64,000 nt of DNA. Origin: Macrobrachium rosenbergii. Taxonomy: Eukaryota; Arthropoda; Malacostraca; Decapoda; Palaemonidae. The translations under genes were made by a program, and so were the position numbers. Below the pieces are notes generated by a model. It did not search any database. It had not been told where the DNA came from and saw only the letters and a list, made by a program, of their open reading frames with translations. Shown piece after piece: positions 55,284 through 64,000 of the stretch (its first letter is position 1; each line of letters starts with the position of its first letter). Location: the NCBI RefSeq assembly GCF_040412425.1, contig NC_089763.1, positions 51,557,087 through 51,621,086 on the forward strand. Reading direction: 5' to 3'.

Positions 55284-57020
55284 ATGGCGGAGAGTTGGGT
55301 AGTGGAGGTGTTAAGGAAGGGGTACAGAGTCCCTTTTCATTCCCTGCCTCCTCTATCCAGCTCACCGGTTCATCTTCCCAGTTATTCCCCTTCCTCCATC
55401 AGGGGAATAGCGTTAGCAGCAGAAGTCCGAGCCCTCTGGGAAAAAGGGGCATTAGAACCCGCTCCTTCTTCCCCAGGTTTTTACAGTCGGATTTTTGTGG
55501 CTCCAAAGTCGGGAGGATCTTGGAGACCCATCATAGATCTCTCGAGTCTCACCGGTTCATCATCTCCCAAGTTTCATATGGAAACTTCTCAGTCGGTGCT
55601 GCGGTCGGTCCGGAGAGACGACTGGATGATTTCAGTGGACCTCAAGGACGCTTATCTCCAAGTTCGGTCCATCCGGAATCTCGGAAGTTCCTTCGATTCT
55701 CGGGTCCAACTGGAACATTTCAGTTCAGAGTCCTCTGCTTCGGTCTGACCACAGCACCTCAAGTCTTTACGAGGGTGATGTCTCCTATTTCAGAGATAAT
55801 GCATCGTCGGGGTTTCAGGATGAGGCGATACCTCGACGATTGGTTAGTTCAGGCTTCGTCAGTAGAGGAAGTTTTGCAGGCGAGGACTTCTTACTGAATT
55901 TGTGTCAAAAGTTGGGAATACGCATCAACTTAGAAAAGAGCTCTTTGATTCCAGCTCAGACAAAAACGTACTTAGGGATAACGATTCAGACGCGCGTCGT
56001 TTGAGGGCTTTCCCGACGGAGGAACGAGTTTTGGCAATGCTGAGCCAACTAGAAACATTCAGATCGAACAGAGCGCAACCTGTAAGCCTATGGAAGAGCT
56101 TGCTGGGCAGGATGGCCTCCTCTCTCTCTAATTCCAGGGTCTCGTCTCCGGATGCGTTCTCTTCAGGCATGTCTCAGGAATCGCTGGGACTTTCGGGAAG
56201 AGAACGCGTTCATAGTCTGGGACGATTCTTGCCTGAAGGATCTTCGGTGGTGGTCAGAAGAATATCATCTGACCATCGGCGTAAGATTGGACTCCCCCAT
56301 TCCAGATTTCCATCTGTACACAGATGCCTCGGATCAGGGTTGGGGAGCAACCCTGGAGGAATGTCAGGCCAGAGGCCTTTGGACGAATCTGGATCGGAGG
56401 GAGTCCATCAACCACAGAGAACTACGAGCAGTAGAAGAGGCTCTAAGTTGCTTCGCAGATCAGTTAAGCAACAGGACGGTAGCGCTCTTTTGCGACAACG
56501 TAACTGCTGTGTCATACCTCAAGAAGGAGGGGGGGACAAAATCACAAACTTTGAATCAAGTCGCCCAGAGAATTCTCCGCTGGTGCGAGTGCCACAGGAC
56601 TACTCTCGTTCCTCAATTCGTGTCGGGGAAACTCAACGTTTTGGCGGACGCCCTAAGCCGATCGCAAGAGGTTCTAGGGGGGGAATGGACGTTAGTGCAG
56701 GAGGAAGTTCAACTTCTATTGAAGAAATGGCCAGCAACCATAGACCTGTTCGCTACGAGACTAAACTTTCGCCTCCCAGTATACTTCTCCCCAGTAGAAG
56801 ATCCCATGTCGTTCGGGACGGACGCCATGTTGCATTCTTGGAACGACATGCAGACGTATGCATTCCCTCCGTTCGAATGATTCAACAAGTGTTAATGAAA
56901 CTCAGGATCTCCTGCAACACCGAGATGACGTTGATTTGCCCTTTTGGCCTCAAAGACCTTGGTTCCCGGACCTTCTCGATTTACTAATAGATGTTCCGGT
57001 TTTCCTGCCAGAGAGGAAAG
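55284..57020 (+). pseudogene. DIRS D reverse transcriptase-RNase H polyprotein
   Basis: Starts MAESWVVEVLRKGYRVPFHS, 68 bp after gag ends. Reverse transcriptase blocks: VAPKSGGSWRPIIDLSSL (about 55500), KFHMETSQSVLRSV, WMISVDLKDAYLQV (about 55625), a frame change near 55660, CFGLTTAPQVFTRV, RRYLDDWLVQAS (about 55830) and KTYLGITIQTRVV (about 55965). RNase H: FHLYTDASDQGWGATL (about 56310), NHRELRAVEEAL, FCDNVTAVSYLKK (about 56490) and LNVLADALSRS (about 56635), so all four acidic residues are present. The tail TIDLFATRLNFRLPVYFSPV then AFPPFERMIQQVLMKL may be the degenerate methyltransferase-like segment described in some DIRS elements; I cannot confirm this. Two or three frameshifts separate the blocks. 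Confidence 0.92.
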
Positions 57021-58183
57021 ATCTTCTCAGACAGCCGCACTTCCATCACTTCCACGGAACCTCCGCGTGCTGAAGCTAGCTGCGTGGAGACTATCCAGCG
57101 AGCAGCACGTCATGCCGGACTCTCTAAGGCAGTGGCTCGCCAACTGTCTTTCTGTCTGAGAAGATCATCCAGAAAACTATATCAGGCCAAGTGGGCAGTT
57201 TATCGCAGTTGGTGCCGGAACCAAGGTCATCGTATTTCTCTACCAACGGTAGCGAAAATAGCGGACTTTCTTCTTTTTCTGAGGAAAGAAAAGAAATTTT
57301 CGTACTCTACGATCGCCGTTACAGATCAATGCTTAGTAGTACGTTCCGTTTCCATCTCCCAGAATTGGCGACCAGTAGAATACTTCACGATCTCTTAAGG
57401 TCTTTTAAGATAGAACGCCAGTTCCAGTTCTTCCCTTCGGGCACCATCGTGGGATTTATTTCTAGTTGCGGTGCTAACTGTATTTACTTCAGGGAAAGAT
57501 ATTTTTCTCGTCCTTCCTTAGGTCGTCAGAATAATCGAGCCATTAAAACACTGTCATTAAGACAGTTAACGAAGAAGGTATTATTTCTAGTTGCTCTGGC
57601 CACAGCTAGAAGAGTAGGAGAGATTCGAGCTGTCTCAAGAACTGTATCTTTCTCAGGGAAAGATATTTTTCTGTCATATTTGCCGGAATTCGTAGCTAAA
57701 TCGGAATCGGAATCGAATCCTTTACCCAGAGCGTTTAGAGTAACGTCTTTAGAAGATTTCGTGGGAGGTGACGCTTCAGAAATGCTATTATGTCCGGTCA
57801 GGGCGCTGAAGGCTTATTTATCACGCACAGAAAAGATGTTGCCTCACCCGAGAACGTTATTCGTTTCTCCCAGACGTCCTTCACACTCGATCTCGAAGAA
57901 TGCTATTAGTTTTTTCTTAAGAGAGGTAATACAACAAGCGTCGGCTAATTCTTCGTCTCTTTCGGAACCATCGAACTCCTCTGAACGCCCAAGAGCTCAT
58001 AGTATTAGAGGGGTAGCGACATCGTCGGCATTTCTCAAGAATTTCTCGGTGTCGGCAATCTTAGAAGCAGCTACTTGGAAATCAGTATCAGTTTTCACTT
58101 CCTTCTACCTTAAGGACATTCAATTCTCGTCGGATAAGGGTTACTCGCTGGGTCCTTTTGTGGCGGCCAATTCAATTCTTTAG
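56990..58183 (+). pseudogene. DIRS D tyrosine recombinase, one or two frameshifts
   Basis: Integrase-like recombinase that would insert the circular cDNA. The N-terminal core-binding part reads VETIQRAARHAGLSKAVARQ and SSRKLYQAKWAVYRSWCRNQ (57085-57225). A frameshift near 57320 leads into the catalytic domain: LFLVALATARRVGEIRAVSR with the first Arg (about 57610), LLCPVRALKAYL (about 57787), ERPRAHSIRGVATSSAFLKN with the His-x-x-Arg box (about 57985-58045) and TSFYLKDIQF with the nucleophilic Tyr (about 58103). The end is SLGPFVAANSIL at 58183. All catalytic residues are intact, so only the frameshift disables this copy. Confidence 0.92.
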
Positions 58184-58788
58184 TAAAGGGTAGATGAAAG
58201 GTGGGGTGGGGAGAGTAGGGGCAAGGTTAGACAGCATAAGATAGGGAGTAGTTTTGTCAGTGAATCGGAATTCTTTTACGAAACTGAGGAGGATAGGTAT
58301 ATATCAGGTGGTTTTCAGCTAGATTTATTCAACCTCTCGGCACAGCATCGACAGCAACGGACGGCAATGATTCGAAGCTCTGACTGCACATTCAACTTAT
58401 CCTCCGTACATGAGAGGCTACAATAGCCACATGGGAGACTCGTCGTTCCCCTCCATACATGAGAGGCTACCAATAGCCACATGGGAGGTTCGCCAGGCTC
58501 CGCTACATGCGAGGCTTTGATTAGCCACATGGGAGTTAGTTCCCTTCTTCCGTTGGAGGTTTTCCTTGAATACCACATGGGAAGTAGCTCGACCCAGACA
58601 GTACCATGACTCGAGACTGACGTTAAGGGTACTCTCTCCTTTCAGGCATCCCCACCTGTTAAGTAGACTACCAGGTGAGGTTTGTTGTTGTTTTTATGCA
58701 GAATAGACGATAATGAGTTACCTGCTTTACTTGTTGGTAGGTCGGTCTGACTTAATTGAACCCACCTCCACTAAATTTTGTTAATCGG
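58184..58788 (+). repeat. DIRS D 3' non-coding region with short tandem repeats
   Basis: Between the recombinase and the complementary region, TACATGAGAGGCTACAATAG and AGCCACATGGGAG-type units recur three to four times (about 58408-58580) with spacing of 55-65 bp. No open frame. Confidence 0.75.
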
Positions 58789-58875
58789 GCTAATTCAGGT
58801 GTTCAGGAGTGTATTGCAATATGAAGTTTTCATAATAAAACTAATATTGTAATACTTACCTGAACACCTGAATGA
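58789..58875. repeat. Internal complementary region of DIRS D
   Basis: 58789-58821 is the reverse complement of the left tip 51788-51821. 58822-58875 should be the reverse complement of the right tip. It predicts an end reading about CAGGTAAGTATTACAATATT onward, but this is absent after 59094. The right tip has therefore been lost. Confidence 0.88.
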
Positions 58876-58916
58876 TTCCCACCCTCCTCCCCACTTCAAT
58901 ATGATTAATGAATAAC

Positions 58917-59094
58917 GCAATTGGGTTCTCGGCCATACACAGCCGGGACTTGCAGCAGCGTTGCCAACGGTGCGCTAGGTAACTCATTTGTTAGGATTTT
59001 CCTGTAAGCGTTGGTAACGCTGACAGTTAATTACCCACTTAGTGGGTAATGAGTTGGGGATATAGTTCGGGCTGGTAGGTAACCAGGGCTAATT
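58917..59094. repeat. Right terminal inverted repeat of DIRS D
   Basis: The inverted copy of 51815-51993. It stops abruptly at GGGCTAATT, where the 380-bp host repeat resumes (TATTTCAAAACTGATAAAAG). Confidence 0.95.
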
Positions 59095-59395
59095 TATTTC
59101 AAAACTGATAAAAGCTACAACCATCAGCTATTTTCTGTTGTATTCTACATGAAATTGCGCACATTTTCATATATAAAAGTTTATGTAACGACTAATATAA
59201 ACGATGCAAACATTACGACAACGTGAATGAAAGAATTTCTGAGATGTTGGCCGAGTTACCGCAAGCTGACGTAAGGGAAAAAGTTTTTTTCAGAAATTCA
59301 CCATAAATTGAAATATTGTGCTAGAGACTTCCAGTTTGTTGCAAAATGAAGGTACATGATTGAATATTACTAGAATGTAAGAGTTTTTGCTTATA

Positions 59396-60189
59396 AAGGG
59401 ATTTTGACAAAGGAAAAATCTATTTCTGAGAAGGCCCGTGTCACCCGGTGAAATTCCATTGTAGCACGAATTTCTAGGTATAAAATGCTAGATATACCAG
59501 AGAAAAAGAGCTTTCAGGAAAGCTGGGCAGTTACTACCCCCAGATCAGCGTCTTCTCCAAGGAAGACGTCGGTATAACGAAGGGTGAGTGAAGGATCACT
59601 ACCACGGAGTCTTACTCGAAAGATATCTCCCTGTTAAAACCCCCAGAAGAGAGCGGTGAGCCGTTACAGCCCCCGCACACAAACGCCCGCCAGCTCGGCG
59701 ACACCAGCGCCACCTACCTCATTCCATTTTCTAGCACGTGTGCTACCACTCATTTGTTTGTGTGCTTGTGCCATTTTTTGGATTTTTTCATCCTTAACCA
59801 TGTCATCGAGCAGCTTTACCATCTCCAAGTTAAGTACCATCTTATTGTGGGGTTTTGTTCCATAATTGGCTGTAATTGTCTCGTTTTTTCACAATTATGA
59901 GAACTTATTATGACGCCACGGCGTCCTCCGCCAGCCATGTCGACCACGAGGCGACCCCATCAGTCCTTTTCTGTTGGGGTTGTCTCCTTGTCGTTATATG
60001 TTATTCATTGCCCCATGGTTCTCCTCCTGGCGGGTTTCCTGCGGTGGCCCCCTCCCTTGTTTTCGAGTTTTACATAATTGTTGGCCTGACAGCCTATTTT
60101 AGGGTGATGCCCCGTCCAGGTCCCCCCCAAGGCTGGGTTCCTTGTTATTACTTAGTCTACATTAGGCTATTTATATTATTTTCTTGGCG
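59396..60189 (+). mobile_element. DIRS fragment E (5' 0.8 kb of the C family)
   Basis: Starts AAGGGATTTTGACAAAGGAA and continues through the C-type terminal repeat (GAGCGGTGAGCCGTTACAGC) and into the C-type 5' region up to TATTATTTTCTTGG, corresponding to C between 32529 and about 31780 on the minus strand. Gag, polymerase, recombinase and the right repeat are absent. The left tip here resembles the right-tip sequence of C. It is inserted in the 380-bp repeat, and the repeat bases on its two sides overlap by about 52 bp. Confidence 0.85.
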
Positions 60190-60515
60190 AAATGAAGGTA
60201 CATGATTGAATATTACTAGAATGTAAGAGTTTTAGCTTATAATTGCATTTTTTTACCATTTCGGTCGAGTTAAAGTTGACCGAAGGTTGAAATTTTGGCA
60301 GTTATCGTGATTTATATGAAAATATTTCAAAACTGATAAAAGCTACAACCATCAGTTATTTTCTGTTGTATTCTACATGAAATTGCGCACATTTCCATAT
60401 ATAAAACTTTATGTAACGACTAATATAAAACGGTGCAAACATTACGACAACGTGACAAAAGAATTTCTGGTGCGGACGTAAGGAAAAAGTTTTTTAAAAA
60501 ATTCACCATAAATCG

Positions 60516-61110
60516 AAAACTTCAGATGGAGCATTTACAGCATATTTCAAATGGATCAGGTAATGATCACTTTCATTTAAATCTTCATTAACAGACTAAT
60601 TAAAATCAAGGTGGATACTTGTTGAAGAAATACTAAGGTCCAGTGCAGAGAAATGATTATCATGAATCCCTTAACTGTCAACAAACCGACTTTCCCAAAG
60701 GGGGTTGTGGGCATTACAATCACCTAGGAGAAGTAAAGGAGCTGGAAGTTGGTTAATTAAGGACTGAATATCTCCAATGTTAAAAGCAAGGTTTGGTGGA
60801 AGGTATAAGGAGCAGATTGTTATCCTCTTTTCCAAAATGACTGGAATAGCAACAGCTTGTAGAGTTGTATTTAGTTGTATTGTTGAGTGCTGTAGAGATT
60901 TATTAATAATAGCAGTACCTCCATGGGCATGATCACCTGTTTGGGCGATATGATTTAAATATTGAATAATTTAGTCCAGGATTATAAGGAGAGTTGCCTA
61001 ACATTGTTTCCTGTAGACATTAATCCTGGATTGAATTCTTGCATTAGAACTTTAAGGTCTTCTATACGGGCTCTGAGACCTTTACACTTCCACTGAAGGA
61101 TATCGAGCAT
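60516..61110 (-). pseudogene. LINE ORF2, endonuclease part
   Basis: Apurinic-type endonuclease that would nick target DNA. The likely start is ATG at 61110 (MLDILQWKCKGLRARIEDLK), the typical opening of I/Jockey ORF2. Further pieces: HGGTAIIINKSLQHSTIQL (about 60930), ITICSLYLPPNLAFNIGDI (about 60815), LLLLGDCNAHNPLWESRF (about 60720, the GDxNAHxxxW motif) and LNESDHYLIHLKY (about 60560, the SDHxxI motif). Stops occur near 61000 and 60690. It is cut at 60516, where the TTAA element begins, and the polymerase part resumes at 51350. Confidence 0.88.
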
Positions 61111-61133
61111 GAATGCTAAGGTGGTAAAATGTG

Positions 61134-62960
61134 CTACTTTCCATTCTTTGGAGGGGAAGTACTGTTCCTAGGGTAGAGTGGGAAATTCATAAGAGATTGT
61201 TTATTTAATCCCTTTTCATCTGAATTGGAGTTCAGGATCTTTGGTTGATCTTCATATTTTTTATTATGATCCTGATGTTCAAAATTTCTGCTGTGATTCT
61301 GTGCACCATTAATCTTATTTGTCTTAGGGCGGCAAGACTGAATTGAACTCAGATGTTTTTGTTTTGAACCTACTTTTGGAACCACCTTCCTAGGAGGAGA
61401 GATCTTTTTCAAAACACTGAACCCATTTGAAGTATTTATTGTGAAGCTATCATTATTTGGCGAAGTATTTCTCGTGCGCTTCTTTGGTAGCTGTAATTGT
61501 CCCTTGGTATTATTTTTGTTTGTGGCTGCTGTGACAATTGATGGCTCTGAGCTAGTTCTATCTAATTGGGGTGGTTCCTTTAGCTTATTTTTGTTTTAAG
61601 TATTTTTAGAATGTCTTCCTGAATTATTAGTTAATTTTGGCACACTTATTTTTGGAGATGAATCGGCAGCTATCGTAGAGGTGGCAATTGTATCCACTAT
61701 GGAAGATAATTTTCTGTGCTTTTGAAGTACAATCTTTGATATTGGACTCCAAAGCACTTGCCAACAAAATTTTCTGACCAGTTTGGAGATTTTCATTATT
61801 ATTTACAGTCCGAGGAATAGCAGGGTTGTGGTATCTACTATCAGATGCAGTTGTTGGTGGCCTTACATTGCTAGAATTTTTTATAAGTTTTATTACAGAA
61901 GCGTAGGTAGAGTTGGCACTTTTGTTTGCCCCCATTACCATGTGCTTTGCTTTGCTAATGTTGACATGTTTGTTATCAGCCACTGCCAACACTCCTTGTT
62001 CAAATCTATATCTCAGGCAAGCCCTAGAATTTGGAGAGTGATCACCCTTACATAAGAAACAGTATTGGGCTACTTCGCACCCATCAAAATTATCATGCTC
62101 TGCAGAGCACACAGGACATCCTTTATTGTTATCGCAAGAGTTTTGAATGTGGCCATATTCAAAGCATTTGCGACACTGTTTGGAACTTCTTTTTATTTTT
62201 TAACCTGCATCCTCTCATGGCCAACAATGATGGTATCAGGTAGGTAATTGGTGGAGAGTGTTAAAAGGATAGCTGCATCCCCACCCAGTTTCTTTACATG
62301 AGATACACAAGGAGGACATCGATGGAGAATCTCCTCCTCTTTGAAAACATACAAGTCTTTTGAGTAAACGACCCCTTTCAGTGTGTTAAAGAATCTGTGA
62401 GATGAAATACATTCAATATTTCCATTTTCAGGAGGTTTAAAATTAGATAGCGGAATTGCTTGAGTCTCATTACCAGCTTTTATTAGAAGGTTCTTTCCAT
62501 AACGTTTTAAATTTCCAATGAGAATGGAACCAACCTTGCTGTCAATACATTCAGTGGCTTTTATTAAATTTTTCCCTCCCTCCTTGTAAGATAGCAACAT
62601 GCCATAAAGGGGGAGGAAGAGCTCTGATACATGGGTCTGGTCCATGTCCTTCAGTCTTAGGAATAAAATCAAATGACTCATCATTTAAGATTTTCACTGA
62701 AAACACTTTCGTGCTGAGAACCAAGTTGTTTAGAATGTGGCCATGAAGTCTTTGTTGTGTCCCACTAGCTTCCAAGGGAGAGGAAAATTTAACAAAGGCA
62801 GAAAATGATTGCTTATCTTGTTCTAGAATTAATTTAATTCTCTCCACTTTGCCAAATTGTTTTACTACACTGTATAAAAATTCATAATCTAATGACAAGC
62901 CTACGTTAGTGCAATAAAGGTCCCTATTATTTGAATCAAATCCACCAGATTTACTAACAC
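61134..62960 (-). pseudogene. LINE ORF1 (RNA-binding, zinc-knuckle protein)
   Basis: Nucleic-acid-binding protein of the LINE particle. The N-terminal part (62898-62551) reads LDYEFLYSVVKQFGKVERIK, SAFVKFSSPLEA and LSTKVFSVKILNDESFDFIP, resembling an RNA-recognition fold. The central part is 62684-62193. Three zinc knuckles follow (about 62185-62020): CRKCFEYGHIQNSC, CPVCSAEHDNFDGC and CFLCKGDHSPNSRAC, then the basic, Ser/Thr-rich C-terminus (ends PLYPRNSTSPPKNGK at 61134). Frameshifts occur near 62640, 62195 and 61630. The start is uncertain: a readable frame continues upstream of the Met at 62898 (GGFDSNNRDLYCTNVGL). ORF2 begins 24 bp downstream. Confidence 0.82.
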
Positions 62961-62984
62961 CCTGGTGTCTTACTGTTCATGCCA

Positions 62985-63800
62985 GTTGTTGTTGCCAGTG
63001 CCGTTATGTCGTTGGATCCAGGGGAGGGAGAACTAATAGCCAAATCCATAAATTTAAACCAGTCCACATACAGAAGTCCAGAAAGTGCACAACTGACACC
63101 CAAGAGCCTCCACACAGACCCGGACAGCGCATCAGAAAGGGAAAACCAGGCAGCTTCTACTGCCCAGCTTCCCCACCCCAATACACTGCCAGAGCCCTCA
63201 AAGAGACCCCAAGATGCCAGGCATGCACACATCAGACCACCACACACAAACTGGCTCATCCACCCACCCAAAACTGCTTGGTTATATCAAGAAAGTATCG
63301 TGGATCAGTTAGGTATTCGCATTCTCCACCAATGGCACAAGTGAGAGTCAGCTCCCAACAGTCGCTTGCAGTGGCCACGGTATAAGCCAATCCACCTGCT
63401 GGGAGTTCTGCCCCCACTAACGGGGACTGACTCCCCACTCCAAATGTACTGGTGGGCTTCTGGACAAAAGCCAGGAGTCCCACCTCCAAAAACCACCCCC
63501 CCCGGATTCCAATGTGCTGATGCCTGGAGATGGTTCCGCCCCCACGATAGCAATGGGAGAATCCCATCACTATCTCTTGGGTCCAAACCATATTGGGTGG
63601 CGACTCAGCCATCACAACTCCAACAATTAGCTTTGAATGCAAACCCCTTCCAAAAAACGATCCCTTCTCAGATTCACCTAAGCAGTGAAATTTTTTGAAT
63701 GTGGAAATGTCCACACCATTTAAACCAAAAACTATGTAGGATGATTCGTCAGGACCCAGGCCCAAAGGCCAGGGTCTCTTAGCCCCTCACCTCGTCAAGG
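62985..63800 (-). other. Probable LINE 5' untranslated region
   Basis: GC-richer than its surroundings, with minus-strand open stretches (63765-63256 and 63271-62954) lacking any known motif. The composition changes back to AT-rich near 63810, after CTACTTGAGGGGACTTTCAG. This fits an internal-promoter 5' region upstream of ORF1, but its limits are inferred. Confidence 0.45.
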
Positions 63801-64000
63801 CTTCCTACTTGAGGGGACTTTCAGTATTGGTTCTTGCAGCCTGATTAAGTAATGGAGTACAAAATCCTGTGTAAAGAGCTTCAGGTCTGTATGTTATGAA
63901 AAATATAAATTACTCTTAAAATCAGCTATTTTCTTATGGTAATTTTTTTTCCATGTTGTCACATGTAGTCATCTAATCTTTGTGTTTTATGGCTTTATTT
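63801..64000. other. AT-rich flank, nothing recognised
   Basis: 200 bp of AT-rich sequence with no gene, repeat end or motif that I can support. Confidence 0.5.

Larger units (their letters stand above)
51788..59094 (+). mobile_element. DIRS-type retrotransposon D, best preserved
   Basis: A 7.3-kb element inserted in the 380-bp repeat. Order: left tip and terminal repeat (51788-51993), gag (52180-55216), reverse transcriptase/RNase H (55284 to about 57020), tyrosine recombinase (about 56990-58183), internal complementary region (58789-58875) and right terminal repeat (58917-59094). The terminal repeats differ by only one substitution and one single-base indel over about 178 bp. Only a few frameshifts interrupt the genes. 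All recombinase and polymerase catalytic motifs remain. The right tip predicted by the complementary region is missing. Confidence 0.93.
51351..60515. mobile_element. TTAA-bounded satellite element, copy 2, split by DIRS D and E
   Basis: The left end TTAACCCTTAAACGCCGAGC at 51351 matches copy 1 (16884). Pieces of the same 380-bp repeat lie at 51351-51787, 59095-59395 and 60190-60515. The right TTAA end seen in copy 1 is missing: repeat sequence stops at ATTCACCATAAATCGAAAAC and LINE sequence begins. A deletion at this junction probably removed the right end and some LINE bases. Confidence 0.8.
48214..63800 (-). mobile_element. I-type non-LTR retrotransposon (LINE), split by later insertions
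   Basis: A minus-strand element. Its 5' end lies near 63800 and its 3' end between 48214 and 48354. It comprises a 5' region, ORF1 with three zinc knuckles, and ORF2 with apurinic-type endonuclease, reverse transcriptase and RNase H. The endonuclease and reverse transcriptase parts are separated by a TTAA element that itself contains DIRS D and DIRS fragment E. RNase H in ORF2 and the ORF1 zinc knuckles indicate the I group rather than Jockey. The element is degenerate. Confidence 0.85.

Noticed and set aside
57541..58183. Phage or bacterial integrase, suggesting contamination or transfer
   Set aside because: The recombinase is fused in order with gag, reverse transcriptase and RNase H between inverted terminal repeats, which is the DIRS arrangement of eukaryotes.
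63256..63765. Minus-strand open frame of 169 residues
   Set aside because: No recognisable motif. It lies directly upstream of LINE ORF1 and fits a GC-rich LINE 5' region better than a gene.

Overview
The window is animal nuclear DNA, most probably from a decapod crustacean. The evidence is one host gene split by consensus introns, many DIRS-type tyrosine-recombinase retrotransposons, a mariner and a piggyBac, a LINE of the I type, Tigger/pogo-like TA-flanked elements and long (CT)n arrays. DIRS families of this kind are known to be abundant in decapods. Nothing looks bacterial, and I see no rRNA gene, tRNA gene or CRISPR array.

Host gene. Four plus-strand exons (3076-3360, 4400-4549, 16048-16226, 16548-16689) splice in frame into 252 codons of a Golgi/secretory type II protein that I recognise as divergent protein kinase domain 2 (DIPK2, also called DIA1/FAM198-like). 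Only the N-terminal part is present. I cannot find the kinase-lobe exons downstream, so the other 47 kb is either a very large fourth intron or lies beyond the gene.

Layout. 1-2621: 3' part of a DIRS element (A) with a mariner inside its terminal repeat. 2874-16689: DIPK2 exons, with a whole decayed DIRS element (B, 4640-10745) in intron 2. 16884-19062: a TTAA-bounded element carrying about five 380-bp tandem repeats. 19281-23224: a 688-bp tandem duplication, a Tigger-like element and a large inverted-repeat element with purine/pyrimidine arms. 24336-32529: DIRS element C on the minus strand, with apparent introns in gag. 32600-33769: another Tigger-like element. 34000-38850: sparse DNA with a foldback element and a 90-bp in-frame tandem repeat. 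38996-48213: a piggyBac fossil split by DIRS element F. 48214 to about 63800: a minus-strand I-type LINE, split by a second TTAA element that is itself split by DIRS element D (51788-59094, the best preserved) and by a 5' fragment (E) of the C family.

How the parts relate. The DIRS copies form two clades (A, B, D; and C, E, F). Each informative copy carries the hallmark internal complementary region just before its right terminal repeat: one half is complementary to the left tip and the other half to the right tip. This allows exact ends to be called, and it shows that D has lost about 55-60 bp from its right end. The insertions are stacked in a readable order: SINE-like < piggyBac < DIRS F, and LINE < TTAA element < DIRS D and E. 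Almost every transposon reading frame is broken by frameshifts or stops. No complete autonomous element is present, although D is close.
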